Below, piece by piece: positions 31,898 to 42,860 of a DNA stretch of 64,000 nt. Numbering within the stretch: position 1 is the first letter of the stretch; each line of letters begins with the position of its first letter. The stretch covers positions 564,439 to 628,438 of the forward strand of contig PDUO01000032.1 of the NCBI GenBank assembly GCA_003008705.1, given 5' to 3'. Origin of the DNA: Pezicula radicicola (lineage: Eukaryota; Ascomycota; Leotiomycetes; Helotiales; Dermateaceae). The position numbers and the translations under genes are program-made. The notes beneath the pieces are model-generated. The model had not been told where the DNA came from, did not search any database, and worked only from the letters and a program-made list of their open reading frames with translations.

Positions 31898-32612
31898 TTA
31901 ATTTCTTCGAATTTCCCATTTCAAATCCTTGATGCTAACTTCCTCTCCAGCCTTCTCATCGTAGTCGAACCAGTCTCCCTCCGTGAGATCAATTGCGGCA
32001 AACTTAGTCCCTGACTCTATACCTGTAGCCAACCACTCTCCCTGTCAAATACTTATTAGCTACCTCATTCAAATGGCCTGATGACAAAGAGAAAGCTTAC
32101 CTCTGGTTTATATTCCGTAAACTCAAGGCCTCGACAATCAAACTCGATGATCTTCTGGCGAGTGGGTGGAGATGCCTGGCTATATGATGTGGGAGCAGCC
32201 TTGATAGTTGCAGATGCCTCTCTCTACAGAGGTGTCAGCAAAACGTGCAAGTAATTTGGAACTGAGAAACCCACCTTACAAGACTTGCATTTCCATACAA
32301 AGTTGGCCTCTCCTCTACTTCCACTCATCTCGTTGTTTTCCTGACCTAAGGATCAGCCCCATCATAGCTTTTCTCTGATTCCGCCTCACGTCCATCCTCT
32401 AACGTACAAAGCGGTTGACATTCACCCAGTTTGGATGAATCTCGCGACAGGAGGTGCACTGGACTTTGAAAGTGTACCAGAAGTTCTTCTCTTCCGAGTC
32501 ATCTGGTCGAAGATCAGTCACACTGGGTTAAACATTAGCATTACTCCTTGCCTTGTTATCCCCGTCTATTTGCTTACCCTTCGAGTTCTGCAGTGAGATT
32601 GAGGACCAACAT
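31898..32612 (-). CDS. DUF866 (UPF0587) CxxC zinc-binding protein, five exons
   Basis: ATG 32612; exon 1 32612-32578, then exons starting near 32529, 32346, 32226 and 32043, and stop TAA at 31898. Donors are GTAAGC, GTACGT, GTGGGT and GTAAGC. The product of about 160 residues begins MLVLNLTAELEGVTDLRP and has the family's two Cys pairs, CTSC (in FKVQCTSCREIHPNWV) and CKSC (in FVWKCKSCKREASATI), then the C-terminal IIEFDCRGLEF, and WLATGIESGTKFAAIDLTEG with WFDYDEKAGEEVSI. This matches the eukaryotic C1orf123-like family, a compact zinc protein of uncertain role. Nothing is missing. It is transcribed in the same direction as SMF1, about 360 bp upstream of it. Confidence 0.88.
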
Positions 32613-32874
32613 TTTGATGGCGTTATTATTATCGTAGTCGCTTTGTCTGAGAAGCCCAGTTCAGAGTTGAGAAGTCTTGTGCTTGTAGAGGGGTTCTTTG
32701 GAGGGGCCGCAGATCCTTGTCCACACGTGACCGCCAAGCTCCGAAATCATGGGAAAGTCGAACGACCTCCTAGAGCTTCCCATAACAATCTGAGCTTTTC
32801 AACTGCCCACTCTCCTTGACCTCCCAGACCGCAAGTCACAAACATCTCACCCTCTCTTGCAATATGCTACAATA

Positions 32875-35634
32875 ATGCAAGCTCTTTGGTCTCGCGCCGC
32901 GCAGACCAATTCCTGCAAATGCCGATCCTGTCTCAATGCTGCGACCGGTGTAGCTCGCCGAACCACAACAGCTGCTAGTACACGACGATTGAAGGTCGGG
33001 GATCTCTTCACAGCATGCTACTCTACCATATTAGGGACTGCCGTGTTTGTGGACGCGAGGGCTAAGGAGGAGAGGCGGAAAGAATGGGATAGGGCAATAG
33101 CAGAGGCTAAGGCCGGAACACCAATGGGTCAGGAAGATGGAATATTAAACCAAGAAGCGAGAATCAGGAAGAGGGAAATTGAGTGTATGCCTTCACATTC
33201 AAATGCGATACCTGCCAAAGAGCTCTTCGACCCTCTTCACAATGGCGCCACTTGGCCAGCACCAGCACTGGGGAGAAACCCTGCAACTCTGGAGACACAA
33301 CTGAAGACCCTAAACTCACAGCTGAAGCAGTCTCACAACACCTGCCCAGCTGAAATATTATCTCCGTTGAATATAGATCAGTGGGATCCAAGCGATGAAT
33401 GGGAACTGGACCGGCTCCTCCCTAGAGAGCCATTGTCTAAAGTGCATGTGCAAAAGATGCAGGAGATGATTGCAAAACTAGTGACTCGAATCTTGTCACA
33501 GATAAAGTCGTTTTCGTTCAAGGATGGAGATTTGGATGCAATGGTAATGATGGAGAGGGTTCAAGCGTTACGCAATGGTCATACGCAACTACCGTCTTTT
33601 TCAATGAGAGGTTGGAACAAAATTATGACCGAACGAAACGAACTGAATACAGCCCTTTTCAAGATATTCCAGCAGGCAAGTGTCGAAAACTCTGTCACCG
33701 ACCTTATGATTGCAAAAATATGTTTCAATTTACTGGTTTCTTCTGCGCCACCTTCCATCAAAACCTATAATATCTTGATACATCATCTTACAAAACTGGG
33801 ACGACCTGAGATTGCCCATATCGTTGTGGACTCTTTATTCTGCGATAGCCGCTACCGACCAAGTCAGAAAACCATCCGCTATATCCTGGACTTCTATATC
33901 GCGGGGAAGGACAAAGTCGGGTTCAGGGCAATGGTCAAACGTATGCGAGGCGTCGAAGGAAATATGAGGCTGAAAACACGCAGACTTTGTCAATTGGACC
34001 ACCCATTTGAACAGGTTTGGGCGGTAACAAACAAGGTCATCCACAGGAACGGCTATCTGGTCCAGAAGGTCCCGCGAAATACTTTGATCTTCGATGCGCT
34101 TATATCTGGTTCTCTGGAGCTATTTGGTATCAAACCAGCTCTTCGTCATGTCCGGGCAGCCCTTCGTGAAGGGTTTGAAATCAGAGCGGACACCTTGAGT
34201 AAGATCCTCAGATCATGTCTAGCAACGACGGATGCCGAAGCAGCAGAAACTCTGCTTCGCGCCTTGTTATCGCGCTGGCATGGAAATTTGGCCTTTTCTT
34301 CGGTAATAGAGTACGATGCTGAAGCCAGACATTCGGTCTACCAACTTCTTCATCTTTGCGACGTCCAATCACCTGTATCTCGTACCATATCCATTCCCTT
34401 CAGATTACCAAAAGAACCTTTGGAAAGAATGCTGAATTATATAAGCATTGAATCTATCGGCGCAGCGATTGACCGAATTGCGGCGACGATCTCGCAGCTA
34501 CAAAATGCCCTGGGACTTACTTCTTCTTCAGCACATTTAGAGGCGCTTCTTATAGAATCTAATGACGTTGCATCTGACATTAGTAATATCCTTAAGTTTA
34601 ATCGTGCCTTAGGGGTTTTGACTACGGCTTCAGCAGTCGAATCTCGAAGGCTCAGGGACAAAGCACGAACATCCAACCGCGAACAGTCTATGCCGTTGAG
34701 ACTTATCGAACTAGAGCTACGAACTGTGACAAAACACATCTCTTCAATGAATACCTTTCTACTGCAGTCCCAATACAATAAACTCCCGGCGCATATGAAG
34801 AAAACCGTCGACAAGGATATTGCGGGCTCTGAACAGTTTGTATCCGAGACGCTCGACCTGACCTTGTCGCTCCTCAAGAGCTACCAATTGAGGAACAAGC
34901 GCAAACGATTAGCACGAAAACTCAGAATGCTCGTTCTCAGATACGGACGCCATATGAAACTGATTCAAACAATTGAGATGGAGATAAGCACAATTGCTGC
35001 ATCCCAAAGAGGAAACAATACGGGCAGGAAATCAACACCAAAAGGAGAAACTCTAGAAGAACAGGGTCTATCTCCGAAGCCGGCCATCAACAATGAGGCC
35101 GGGCATGAACGGATTGGGCAATTGCTCGTACGACATGCGGACACAGACACTTCAATAAGAAGCCCGATATGCAGCCAGGCTTCTCCTGCATCACGACTAG
35201 CGTCAAAAGGGCGTGGGATGTGGGAAGTGTCGGTGCAGTCAAGTCGGAGCAGCAACTCTCTTGCAGGAACAACTGGCAACTCTAAGTCTTCAATAAAGTC
35301 TACAGATGCAGAGGAGATAGCCAACTGGCTGCAAAGTCTAAAGCTCCATAAATACATGGATAACCTCAAAGATCTGAAATGGGCAGAGCTCGTGGAACTC
35401 GACGAGAAAGCCTTAGAGGAACGAGGTATACATACTCTCGGCGCAAGAAGGAAGTTCTTGCGGTCCTTTGGCCTTGTTGCACGGAAACCGGGTGCGGATG
35501 AGAACCGGGCCGTCGTATCTACGGCACCTACGCAGCATCGGAAGCAACTGTCTCTACTGCACCAAAATAAAGCGGGTTTGCTTTCCCCACCGGGTCCAGA
35601 GACGCAGGCGGAGCATCTCAGCGCGGCTGGATAG
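32875..35634 (+). CDS. PPR-like protein with C-terminal SAM domain
   Basis: An intron-free frame; the first in-frame ATG is 32875 (MQALWSRAAQTNSCKCRSC), giving 919 residues. The Arg/Ala/Thr-rich, acid-poor start followed by a hydrophobic stretch suggests import into mitochondria. The centre has pentatricopeptide-like helical pairs (SIKTYNILIHHLTKLGRPEI, QKTIRYILDFYIAGKDKVGF, NTLIFDALISGSLELFGIKP, RADTLSKILRSCLATTDAEA), usual in organellar RNA-binding proteins. A long helical region follows (KRKRLARKLRMLVLRYGRHM). Near residues 815-870 lies a clear SAM domain, EEIANWLQSLKLHKYMDNLK...ELDEKALEERGIHTLGARRK, closest in memory to the RNA-binding SAM of Vts1/Smaug. A PPR-SAM combination is unusual. 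The frame is unbroken across the junction, but a fused gene model from two loci should be excluded. Confidence 0.75.
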   Translation: MQALWSRAAQTNSCKCRSCLNAATGVARRTTTAASTRRLKVGDLFTACYSTILGTAVFVDARAKEERRKEWDRAIAEAKAGTPMGQEDGILNQEARIRKREIECMPSHSNAIPAKELFDPLHNGATWPAPALGRNPATLETQLKTLNSQLKQSHNTCPAEILSPLNIDQWDPSDEWELDRLLPREPLSKVHVQKMQEMIAKLVTRILSQIKSFSFKDGDLDAMVMMERVQALRNGHTQLPSFSMRGWNKIMTERNELNTALFKIFQQASVENSVTDLMIAKICFNLLVSSAPPSIKTYNILIHHLTKLGRPEIAHIVVDSLFCDSRYRPSQKTIRYILDFYIAGKDKVGFRAMVKRMRGVEGNMRLKTRRLCQLDHPFEQVWAVTNKVIHRNGYLVQKVPRNTLIFDALISGSLELFGIKPALRHVRAALREGFEIRADTLSKILRSCLATTDAEAAETLLRALLSRWHGNLAFSSVIEYDAEARHSVYQLLHLCDVQSPVSRTISIPFRLPKEPLERMLNYISIESIGAAIDRIAATISQLQNALGLTSSSAHLEALLIESNDVASDISNILKFNRALGVLTTASAVESRRLRDKARTSNREQSMPLRLIELELRTVTKHISSMNTFLLQSQYNKLPAHMKKTVDKDIAGSEQFVSETLDLTLSLLKSYQLRNKRKRLARKLRMLVLRYGRHMKLIQTIEMEISTIAASQRGNNTGRKSTPKGETLEEQGLSPKPAINNEAGHERIGQLLVRHADTDTSIRSPICSQASPASRLASKGRGMWEVSVQSSRSSNSLAGTTGNSKSSIKSTDAEEIANWLQSLKLHKYMDNLKDLKWAELVELDEKALEERGIHTLGARRKFLRSFGLVARKPGADENRAVVSTAPTQHRKQLSLLHQNKAGLLSPPGPETQAEHLSAAG

Positions 35635-37478
35635 GAGAGGGAAAGAGGTTAAGCGGTCAACGGGTGACCTGATTGTTCATAATTCTTGGCGATGCAATCA
35701 CTCTGTATATTTACGCGGCATGCAAAGATGATCTAGAAGGGCGCAGGGATGGTAAGCGTTTTGCATAGAATGGAGTACCGGTTGGGACTTGTTAGCATGT
35801 TCATACCACGACAGTCGTGGTTCTTGAGATAACAATTCAAGCTTTCATGGAATACTGTGAGGGGTGGATATGGTCACATGACACCCCGTTAGTCAATACC
35901 TAGTGCTTAGGCCACCAGAGTAGATAGCATTCCACACATCATAAGTAGTTTATAGAAAGACAACTTGCCCTGCAACGAAGCAAACCGCCTCCCACAATAC
36001 TCAGACTATCTATCTCTTTCGTGGGGTGGCAGGCTATACTCCACAACCATGGGATGCTCGGTCTAGCCTTGGGAGTCAAGTGAAGTGCGTTGTACTCGTG
36101 TGCGGGAATGACACCTTTAGCTACCCTCCAAGTATAAGTTCCATTCTAAGGACATCCACTCACCACACCACAGTATGATGGAGTAGAATGGAACAGAAAT
36201 CCTGGGCGCGGAAAGGTGGGAGAGAGGGTTGGGTAGTGATTTCATTTGCTGGCTGTACTGTGCTGCTGCAACAGCGTATGGACCAGACCAGACCAGACCA
36301 GAATGGATTTATTAGAAAGAGTTGATAAAATGTGACTGTGGCTGGGGCCGGTCAGACGTGTGCAGCTGTGTAGCGACATCCTCGGAGCAATTGGCATTTG
36401 ACGGCGCACAAATGCAGGATCGAGGCGTTGTTTGTCCTCCCCCAGTTTATAGAAGCATGCTCCTGACTGGAAGAAGCTTTGCTGATTCTTGACCGCTTCA
36501 AACTAACCTTGGCACCGTTTACAGTCGACAGTCACGCACTCGCAGCCATGACAACAACCGTGAGGATCAAGGGGTCACGCTCTGGCTCCGATTACCTATT
36601 CTCCTATTCTCGCCCTCGACCTGACTCTTGCGTTGCATGTTCAGTCCTGTCTACAGAGAAGCATGTGACATCACCGCCCCTGGACCACCCTTGCTAAGTT
36701 TGTTCCCGGGTTATGCCTCCGCTTTTTTCTGTGGATGACAGGATTAACAAGCAGAATGTACAGTACTACTCCTCCTGTTAAAAAGGGCTTTATGCCTCGT
36801 GGTTTCATTATTAATGTCATCCTCGTATCCTTTGTTGCAACCTCCATTATTGTGTCTGTCAGATAATCAATGATCCGATCTGTATCTCATTTCTGACATT
36901 ATCTTGGGTGCTGTTGTACAGTACTGTAACCCTTCCCTTGTGAGGAAGTAGCGTGGTGTGTCGTCTCAAATAAGCAGGCGGTGAAACAGCGCAATGGTAC
37001 TGCCTGCCTTAATTCCTGAACTCAGACCCTGAAGATCAATTCACCAATCGCACTCTTCACTTCTACACGTTGACATTCGAATCGACATTCAGAGCTATCA
37101 ACCACCACACTACTCCTACCTATCTTGTAAGCACCGCTCCAACACCAGCACGCGAACAGCTCTCTCCGGGCAACCAGAAAAAAGCAGGATCGGACCCGAG
37201 ACTGCCCTGTACTTTCCCTGCACAATTCCAAGAAACGACCCCGATCCGAAGCTTCAAAGCGCCTGAATGGCGACTTCACTTCACCGACACAACAATATAT
37301 CCTTTTCTCTACAGCTATCCTTACCTCCAGGCTTGAATATCAGATTTTTCTATTGTCCGCGCGGACTTCTCTAAAACACAACACATCAAATTGATCATAC
37401 TCGACACCAATCAAAACATTAGCATAAGGCAGACAGGCAGATAGGAAGCAGCGGTAAGAGGTTCATCAGTCACTCAAG
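35635..37478. other. long intergenic / PHO81 leader region
   Basis: No gene seen over 1.8 kb. A short GACCA-GACCA tandem run lies at 36281-36302. CT/CA-rich leader sequence precedes the PHO81 ATG. No CACGTG phosphate-response box was noticed here. Confidence 0.45.
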
Positions 37479-40400
37479 ATGAAGTTCGGACGCAAGTAAG
37501 CCTCCCAGCTACCCCTCCTCCGGGCTACGCTTGCCAGCATTGAGCCTGCGGGTTAACGTGTTCTTGCAGTCTTCCCCGGAATCAGGTCCCAGAGTGGTCA
37601 TCCTCCTACATTAACTACAAAGGCTTGAAGAAGCTCATCAAGGCAGCAGCAGAAAGAGTTAAGGAGGGGAAGGACGTTGATTTAGCAGGTGTGATTTTCG
37701 TGCCATGACGGCACACGCTTGCATAATCTAATCTTCTATCAGAGTTCTTTTTTTCCCTCGACCGGAACCTGGAGGATGTTGATGCGTTTTACAACAAGAA
37801 ATTCGCAGATGCTACACGACGTCTTAAGCTCCTCCAGGAACGGTACGGTGCATCTCTGGATGCCCTATCGGCTCTTGATCAGGATGAGGTTGAGGAACTT
37901 ATGGGCGCTCTGCTGGAGCTTAGGGGCCAGTTGAGGAAGCTACAATGGTTCGGGGACGTCAATCGCAAGGGCTTTGTCAAGATCACCAAGAAACTTGATA
38001 AGAAGGTGCCCAACACCTCGAACAAGACACAGCAACGCTATGTTGCTTCGAAGGTTGACACGAAACCATTTGCTACCAACTTTCCCCTGGTGCAAGCTAC
38101 CAATGCCATCAACGATCGGCTTGCAATCCTTGGAGAGACGAACAATGACGATGCCAGATCCGTACATTCCATGCACTCAGTGAGGCGAGTGTCCTCCCGA
38201 ACGATCTTCAACCTACCTCCCGGTCTCCAGGAAACAGTGGATCAAGCTGTGAGGAGCGATGACGAACCGATTTTGAAGGAGGCTCTCACAGAGGCGAATT
38301 TGGAACCCAATGAGCCTGCAATGCAAAAGTTATTAGGCAATCTTTTGCAGCGTTCGATTTCCTCCAAATCGAAGAAGTGTATCAGCTATCTTCTAAAGTC
38401 GATCAATTCGCTAGACGAGCCGGATGATATCAATCAACGCAATTGCATTCACCGTTTGGTAATTTCAATTGGCCGTTCAAAGTCTCATGAAGCTGAAGGC
38501 AAGGTGACCAAGTCTGTCAAGCTTGCAGACCCACAATACATCACACCTGCAGCTTCCCCTCCACCAGGTCCGCGCCCCAGCTCGCTTAAGGAGTCCAAAC
38601 TGTTGAGCCGAGACGATGAACATGTCAAACTCCTTATTTATGTCCTCGATCTCCTTGAACCACGCCACCAGTCGGCACTGAAGGCCAAGGACACACACGG
38701 TCGTTTACCTTTACATTACGCAGCTCAATATGGATTTGTTGTTATTTGCCAGGAAGTCATGGCACACATGCAAAGATGGAGTCAATTCAACGTCGAGCAT
38801 GGCATTGATGCAGAAGAATGGCAAGACAATGAAGGCATGGCGCCCTTGCATTTGAGTGTGATTGGAGGACATGAAGCCACAACGCAAGCGTTATTGGATG
38901 GGGAGAATTGGCAAGGCCTGATTGACCACAAAGTGAGAAGAGATATCTCCAAATCCAGTGCTGTCCTCGCTCTCGCCACCAAAGCAAACTTCACGGCCAT
39001 TGTCAAGCTTCTTGTCGATGCTGGTGTGAACATCAATTGGCAGGATGAAACTGGCGAGACTGCATTGCATATCGCGGCACGTTTTGGCAATGTTGAATGT
39101 GCAAAAATCCTGATCGATGGGACGGCTGATCAGAAAGCAGACCTTGAACTCACGGAGAACTCCTTTGCTTGGACACCTCTACATGTGGCCTCGGTGGATG
39201 GGCATCCTAAGATTGTGGAGCTTCTGATTGCGGCTGGTGCCGAGATAAATAAACTCGATGCATCTGGATGGACTGGTCGCGAGCACGCAGCTCTGAGAGG
39301 ACATTTGGTGAGCGCTGCGATGTTAGCTGAAGCTAGTCTTGAGACTGCTAGTTCTGGATCGGAAAAGTCTGAGGGTACCATTCCCACCTCTACTAGCGCT
39401 TCGACTCCTGAGCCGTCTGCCATGTCGTCGGTTGAAGCACTACACACTCATAAAGCGCCTAGCAAAGCCCCTGAGCCAGTCAAGACGTTCGGTCATCGGT
39501 ATCTGACCAATGAAACTATGATTCTCGTTAGCTTGGGCTCTATGGATATGCGCAAAGACGCTCCAGCAGTCAAGCTCGACCAGATACCTCTGGCAGAGGC
39601 CCATTCAACCCAACTTGATACAGCTCTCTCAGTCGTGGTTTCAGCCACCGGAGCTCAAGGAGAATCGACCATCGTTGATCTACCGGTCCAGCACAACATT
39701 TCCACTGAACCAATTGTCTTTACAACCACCGATGCTTCCAAGGTCAAACTCCTCTTCGATATTGTGCCGACATATGCACCCGCAGGTAGCCAAGAGCACA
39801 AGGTAGCGCGTGGAGTAGCCATCCTATCTAGCATCCAGCCTGCTTTTGCCTCTTCTACCAAGCGTATGAGTCTCCAAGGAGATCTCAGCGTACCGATTAT
39901 AGCGGCAGCAACTCTAGAGGTCATCGGCTCTGTGAATTTCAATTTCCTCATTATTACGCCATTCTCTCATCCTAACATGGAGGTCACAGCAAAGCAGACT
40001 TACTGGAAGGAATTGTCTTCCGAGCCAATGGTTATCGGCCACCGAGGTCTTGGAAAGAACATTACTACAAACAAGTCTCTTCAACTGGGCGAAAACACGT
40101 TACAGTCGTTCATTGCAGCATCAAATCTAGGCGCCAACTACGTCGAGTTTGATGTTCAGTTGACAAAAGATCACGTTCCCGTCATTTACCATGATTTCCT
40201 CGTCAGCGAAACTGGTATCGATGCCCCAGTTCACACACTCACACTCGAGCAATTCCTCCACATCAACGATGGGGTTCGAGCATCGCGTCCACCATCCCCT
40301 CCACATGAAAGTCGCCAGACTGAAATCGTCCGGGGTATGGATCGTCAACGCTCACTTTCTATGGGTCACATAATGCCCGAAACCAACATGGCAGAGCGCA

Positions 40401-41115
40401 TGAAACATACACGTGATTTCAAAGCGAAGGGATACAAAGCCAATACTCGCGGTAACTTCATTCAAGCACCTTTCACAACTCTTGAAGAGATGTTCAAAAA
40501 GCTGCCCGAGAATGTGGGTTTCAATATTGAGATGAAGTATCCCATGTTGCACGAGTCCCAGGAACATGATATGGACAGTTATGCTGTTGAACTCAACAGC
40601 TTCGTTGATACTGTTCTTCAGATGGTTTATGATCTCGGCATGAAGAGAAAGATCATCTTCAGCAGTTTCCACCCTGACATCTGCCTCCTGCTCAATTTCA
40701 AACAGCCCAACATCCCAATATTGTTCTTAACCGATGCCGGTACATGTCCGGTTGGTGATATCAGAGCTAGCAGTTTACAGGAGGCTATCCGCTTTGCCAG
40801 CCGTTGGAACCTTCTTGGTGTCGTCAGTGCTGCGGAGCCACTGGTGAACAGTCCCCGGTTGGTGAGGGTTGTTAAGGACAGCGGGTTGGTATGTGTGAGT
40901 TATGGAGTGTTGAACAATGATCCCAAATATGTCCAGGTAAGTTTCAGGAGAAACCTGAGCAATGGTAGAACCACGCTAATGTAACAAAATAGCAACAAGT
41001 ACAAGAAGGCATTGATGCCGTTATTGTGGATAGCGTGCTTGCAATTCGCAAGGGTCTAACCAGTAGCAAAGTAAAGAACGCTGTGCAACCTTGGAACGGA
41101 CCTGTCGAAATTTGA
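37479..41115 (+). CDS. PHO81: PHO81/NUC-2-type phosphate regulator (SPX-ankyrin-GDPD)
   Basis: Exons 37479-37495, 37570-37688, 37743-40936 and 40993-41115 total 3453 nt, 1150 residues, with exact phase at each join. Pho81 (NUC-2 in Neurospora) inhibits the Pho80-Pho85 cyclin-kinase pair when phosphate is low, releasing the transcription factor. The SPX domain covers about 1-215 (MKFGRNLPRNQVPEWSSSYI, YKGLKKLIK, FFFSLDRNLEDVDAFYNKK, KKLDKK lysine cluster) and senses inositol pyrophosphates. Ankyrin repeats run about 360-520 (GRLPLHYAAQYG, GMAPLHLSVIGGH, GETALHIAARFGN, WTPLHVASVDGHPKIVELLI). A GDPD domain covers about 805-1145 (VIGHRGLGKN, GENTLQSFIAASNLGANYVE, FNIEMKYPM, QQVQEGIDAVIVDS). The 17 nt first exon is typical of this gene. 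No defect seen. Confidence 0.94.
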
Positions 41116-41894
41116 GGTACCCTTTCCATGTTTTTTCACTTTGACATACGGCGCATGGGAGTAATTGAGAGGCACCAGAGAATAGTCGAGAAGACTAGCA
41201 GATCAAAAGTCGAGCAATCAAAATGCGGAGGATTTTTTATTTGCTTTGCGGTACTTGGTATTGCGTTGCATGATGTTAGGAGTACTTTCTCTCTTTGTCT
41301 CTAGAAGTGGAATGATGCACAAGCATACAGATCATCGTGGAATAGCCCTTGAGAGAATGCTTCTGGTGAGGATCATTCACGGCATTTAGCTTGAGATTCC
41401 GAAGCTTTCCGGTGGCATAGAATTGTTTAGATAGAGATTCTCTTGAGGAACCAATACACACGCTTCACTCCCTAGTTTCAAAACCTGCTAAGGTATAATC
41501 GAAACTGTTTAGCCCTTTATATGAAAATCCCACTACTTTAGATTGCATCTTTTGCTTGTGAAACTGTTGCAAGAAAGTCGATATTCATTTTTTTATGGGC
41601 TAAGCGAGCATTGGTGTGCTGGTTAAGCGATATATGAGTAGACTTGTATTAGACACTATCTATCTTTTTAATCTTTAATCTTTAGTCTATCTTTGCATTT
41701 CCTGCTACCTTGGTTTCAGGTAAGTTACCAGTTTCTATTTCAATCTCCATATCGCCTTTACATCCTTTACTCCGTATATCTCTCATCCCATCTACCGCGC
41801 TCAAATGAAATCAAAACAAAACAAACTATCCCATGAAAAAAAGGAGGGAAAAAAAGGCCCCTTTAGGTATCCCGATAACTCAATTGATCAATTG
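41116..41894. other. intergenic (convergent 3' ends)
   Basis: 3' regions of PHO81 and the secreted protein gene. No coding signal; T-rich stretches on both sides. Confidence 0.5.
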
Positions 41895-42860
41895 CTAATT
41901 AACAACATCCGTAGGTAACGCCTGGACCGTTCTTCTCTTCCGCGTCAGTGTAGCCGGAACAGTAGGTCTAGAATAAATCTTCCCATTCCCATTCCCATTC
42001 GAATCCACAACAGTCTTCGTAAAAGTCCTCGTCCCAGTTTTAGTTTCCCAAACAGGAATTTTCCTCTCTTCAATCGACGCCTCCCTTTTCTCAACCTTCT
42101 CAGCCTTCTCTCGTTCAGTCACAGGCGGTGGAGCATTAACACTAGGTCTATCCGGCACCAACTTCGGCATTTCTTTTAACGCTTCATCCAATTTTCCGTC
42201 TACGATTATATCGGGGTAGTTTGGATCGGCGAAGTTGGCGTGGATTTGACAGGTTGTAGGATCTCGTGGTAAACCGTCGTCTGGACAGGTTGGTGGTGGG
42301 GGTGGTGCGTCTTGTGGGGTTTGGCCTGGGTGCATTAGGTTGTCGAGGTGGTGGAATGCGTCCATTATGTCGCTGCGTGGTTGTTGTTGTTGTTTTGGTT
42401 GGGGATTGTTGGTGGATGGGAGGTGTGGCATTTTATCTACTGGGCTTACTTTTTGGCCTGTTGGGGTGAGGGTTGGGTCGTTGTTTTTGTGGATCATTCC
42501 ATCTACTGGACTTATTTGTCGTGGGATTGCTGATGGTTTTGGATTTAGATGTGGTAGTTTATCTACCGGACTGATTTTTTCGCCGGTTGAAGAGATTGTT
42601 GGATCGTTGTTTTTGTGGATCATTCCATCTACTGGACTAATGGTATCCCGCTTCTCAGTCTCACTAGTGGAGTTCAGATAAATGGGATTCTTGACAGATT
42701 CTGATCCGTAGTGAGAATTATGGATGCTTGGGTAGGTTGCTGTGGTTGTGATTGTGGTTGTCATTGTGGTTGTAGTTGTGGTTACCATTGTTGGTAATGG
42801 GTTACCCATGACGAGGGTTGCGCCGATGAGGGCTACGGCTAGAAGATTATAACGAGCCAT
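41895..42860 (-). CDS. secreted repeat protein, possible Kex2-processed precursor
   Basis: One exon, 321 residues. It opens with MARYNLLAVALIGATLVMG, a clear signal peptide, then a Thr-rich run (TTTTTTMTTTITTTATYP) suited to O-glycosylation. After a KR site (SETEKRDT) comes a twofold repeat: ISPVDGMIHKNNDPT, then TG.K.SPVDK.PHL, then again ISPVDGMIHKNNDPT and SPVDKMPHL. The two 15-residue words are identical. A Pro-rich stretch and a single CPDDGLPRDPTTC pair follow. The C-terminus is basic (TLTRKRRTV). No enzyme motif is seen. It could be a cell-wall protein, an effector, or a precursor whose repeats are cut out; only one perfect KR lies next to a repeat, so processing is not proven. The function is unknown. 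Confidence 0.6.
   Translation of the reverse strand: MARYNLLAVALIGATLVMGNPLPTMVTTTTTTMTTTITTTATYPSIHNSHYGSESVKNPIYLNSTSETEKRDTISPVDGMIHKNNDPTISSTGEKISPVDKLPHLNPKPSAIPRQISPVDGMIHKNNDPTLTPTGQKVSPVDKMPHLPSTNNPQPKQQQQPRSDIMDAFHHLDNLMHPGQTPQDAPPPPPTCPDDGLPRDPTTCQIHANFADPNYPDIIVDGKLDEALKEMPKLVPDRPSVNAPPPVTEREKAEKVEKREASIEERKIPVWETKTGTRTFTKTVVDSNGNGNGKIYSRPTVPATLTRKRRTVQALPTDVVN

Noticed and set aside
42266..42681. Open frames antisense to the secreted repeat protein (Gly/Val/Trp-rich)
   Set aside because: Shadow of the real gene on the other strand; no independent signals.
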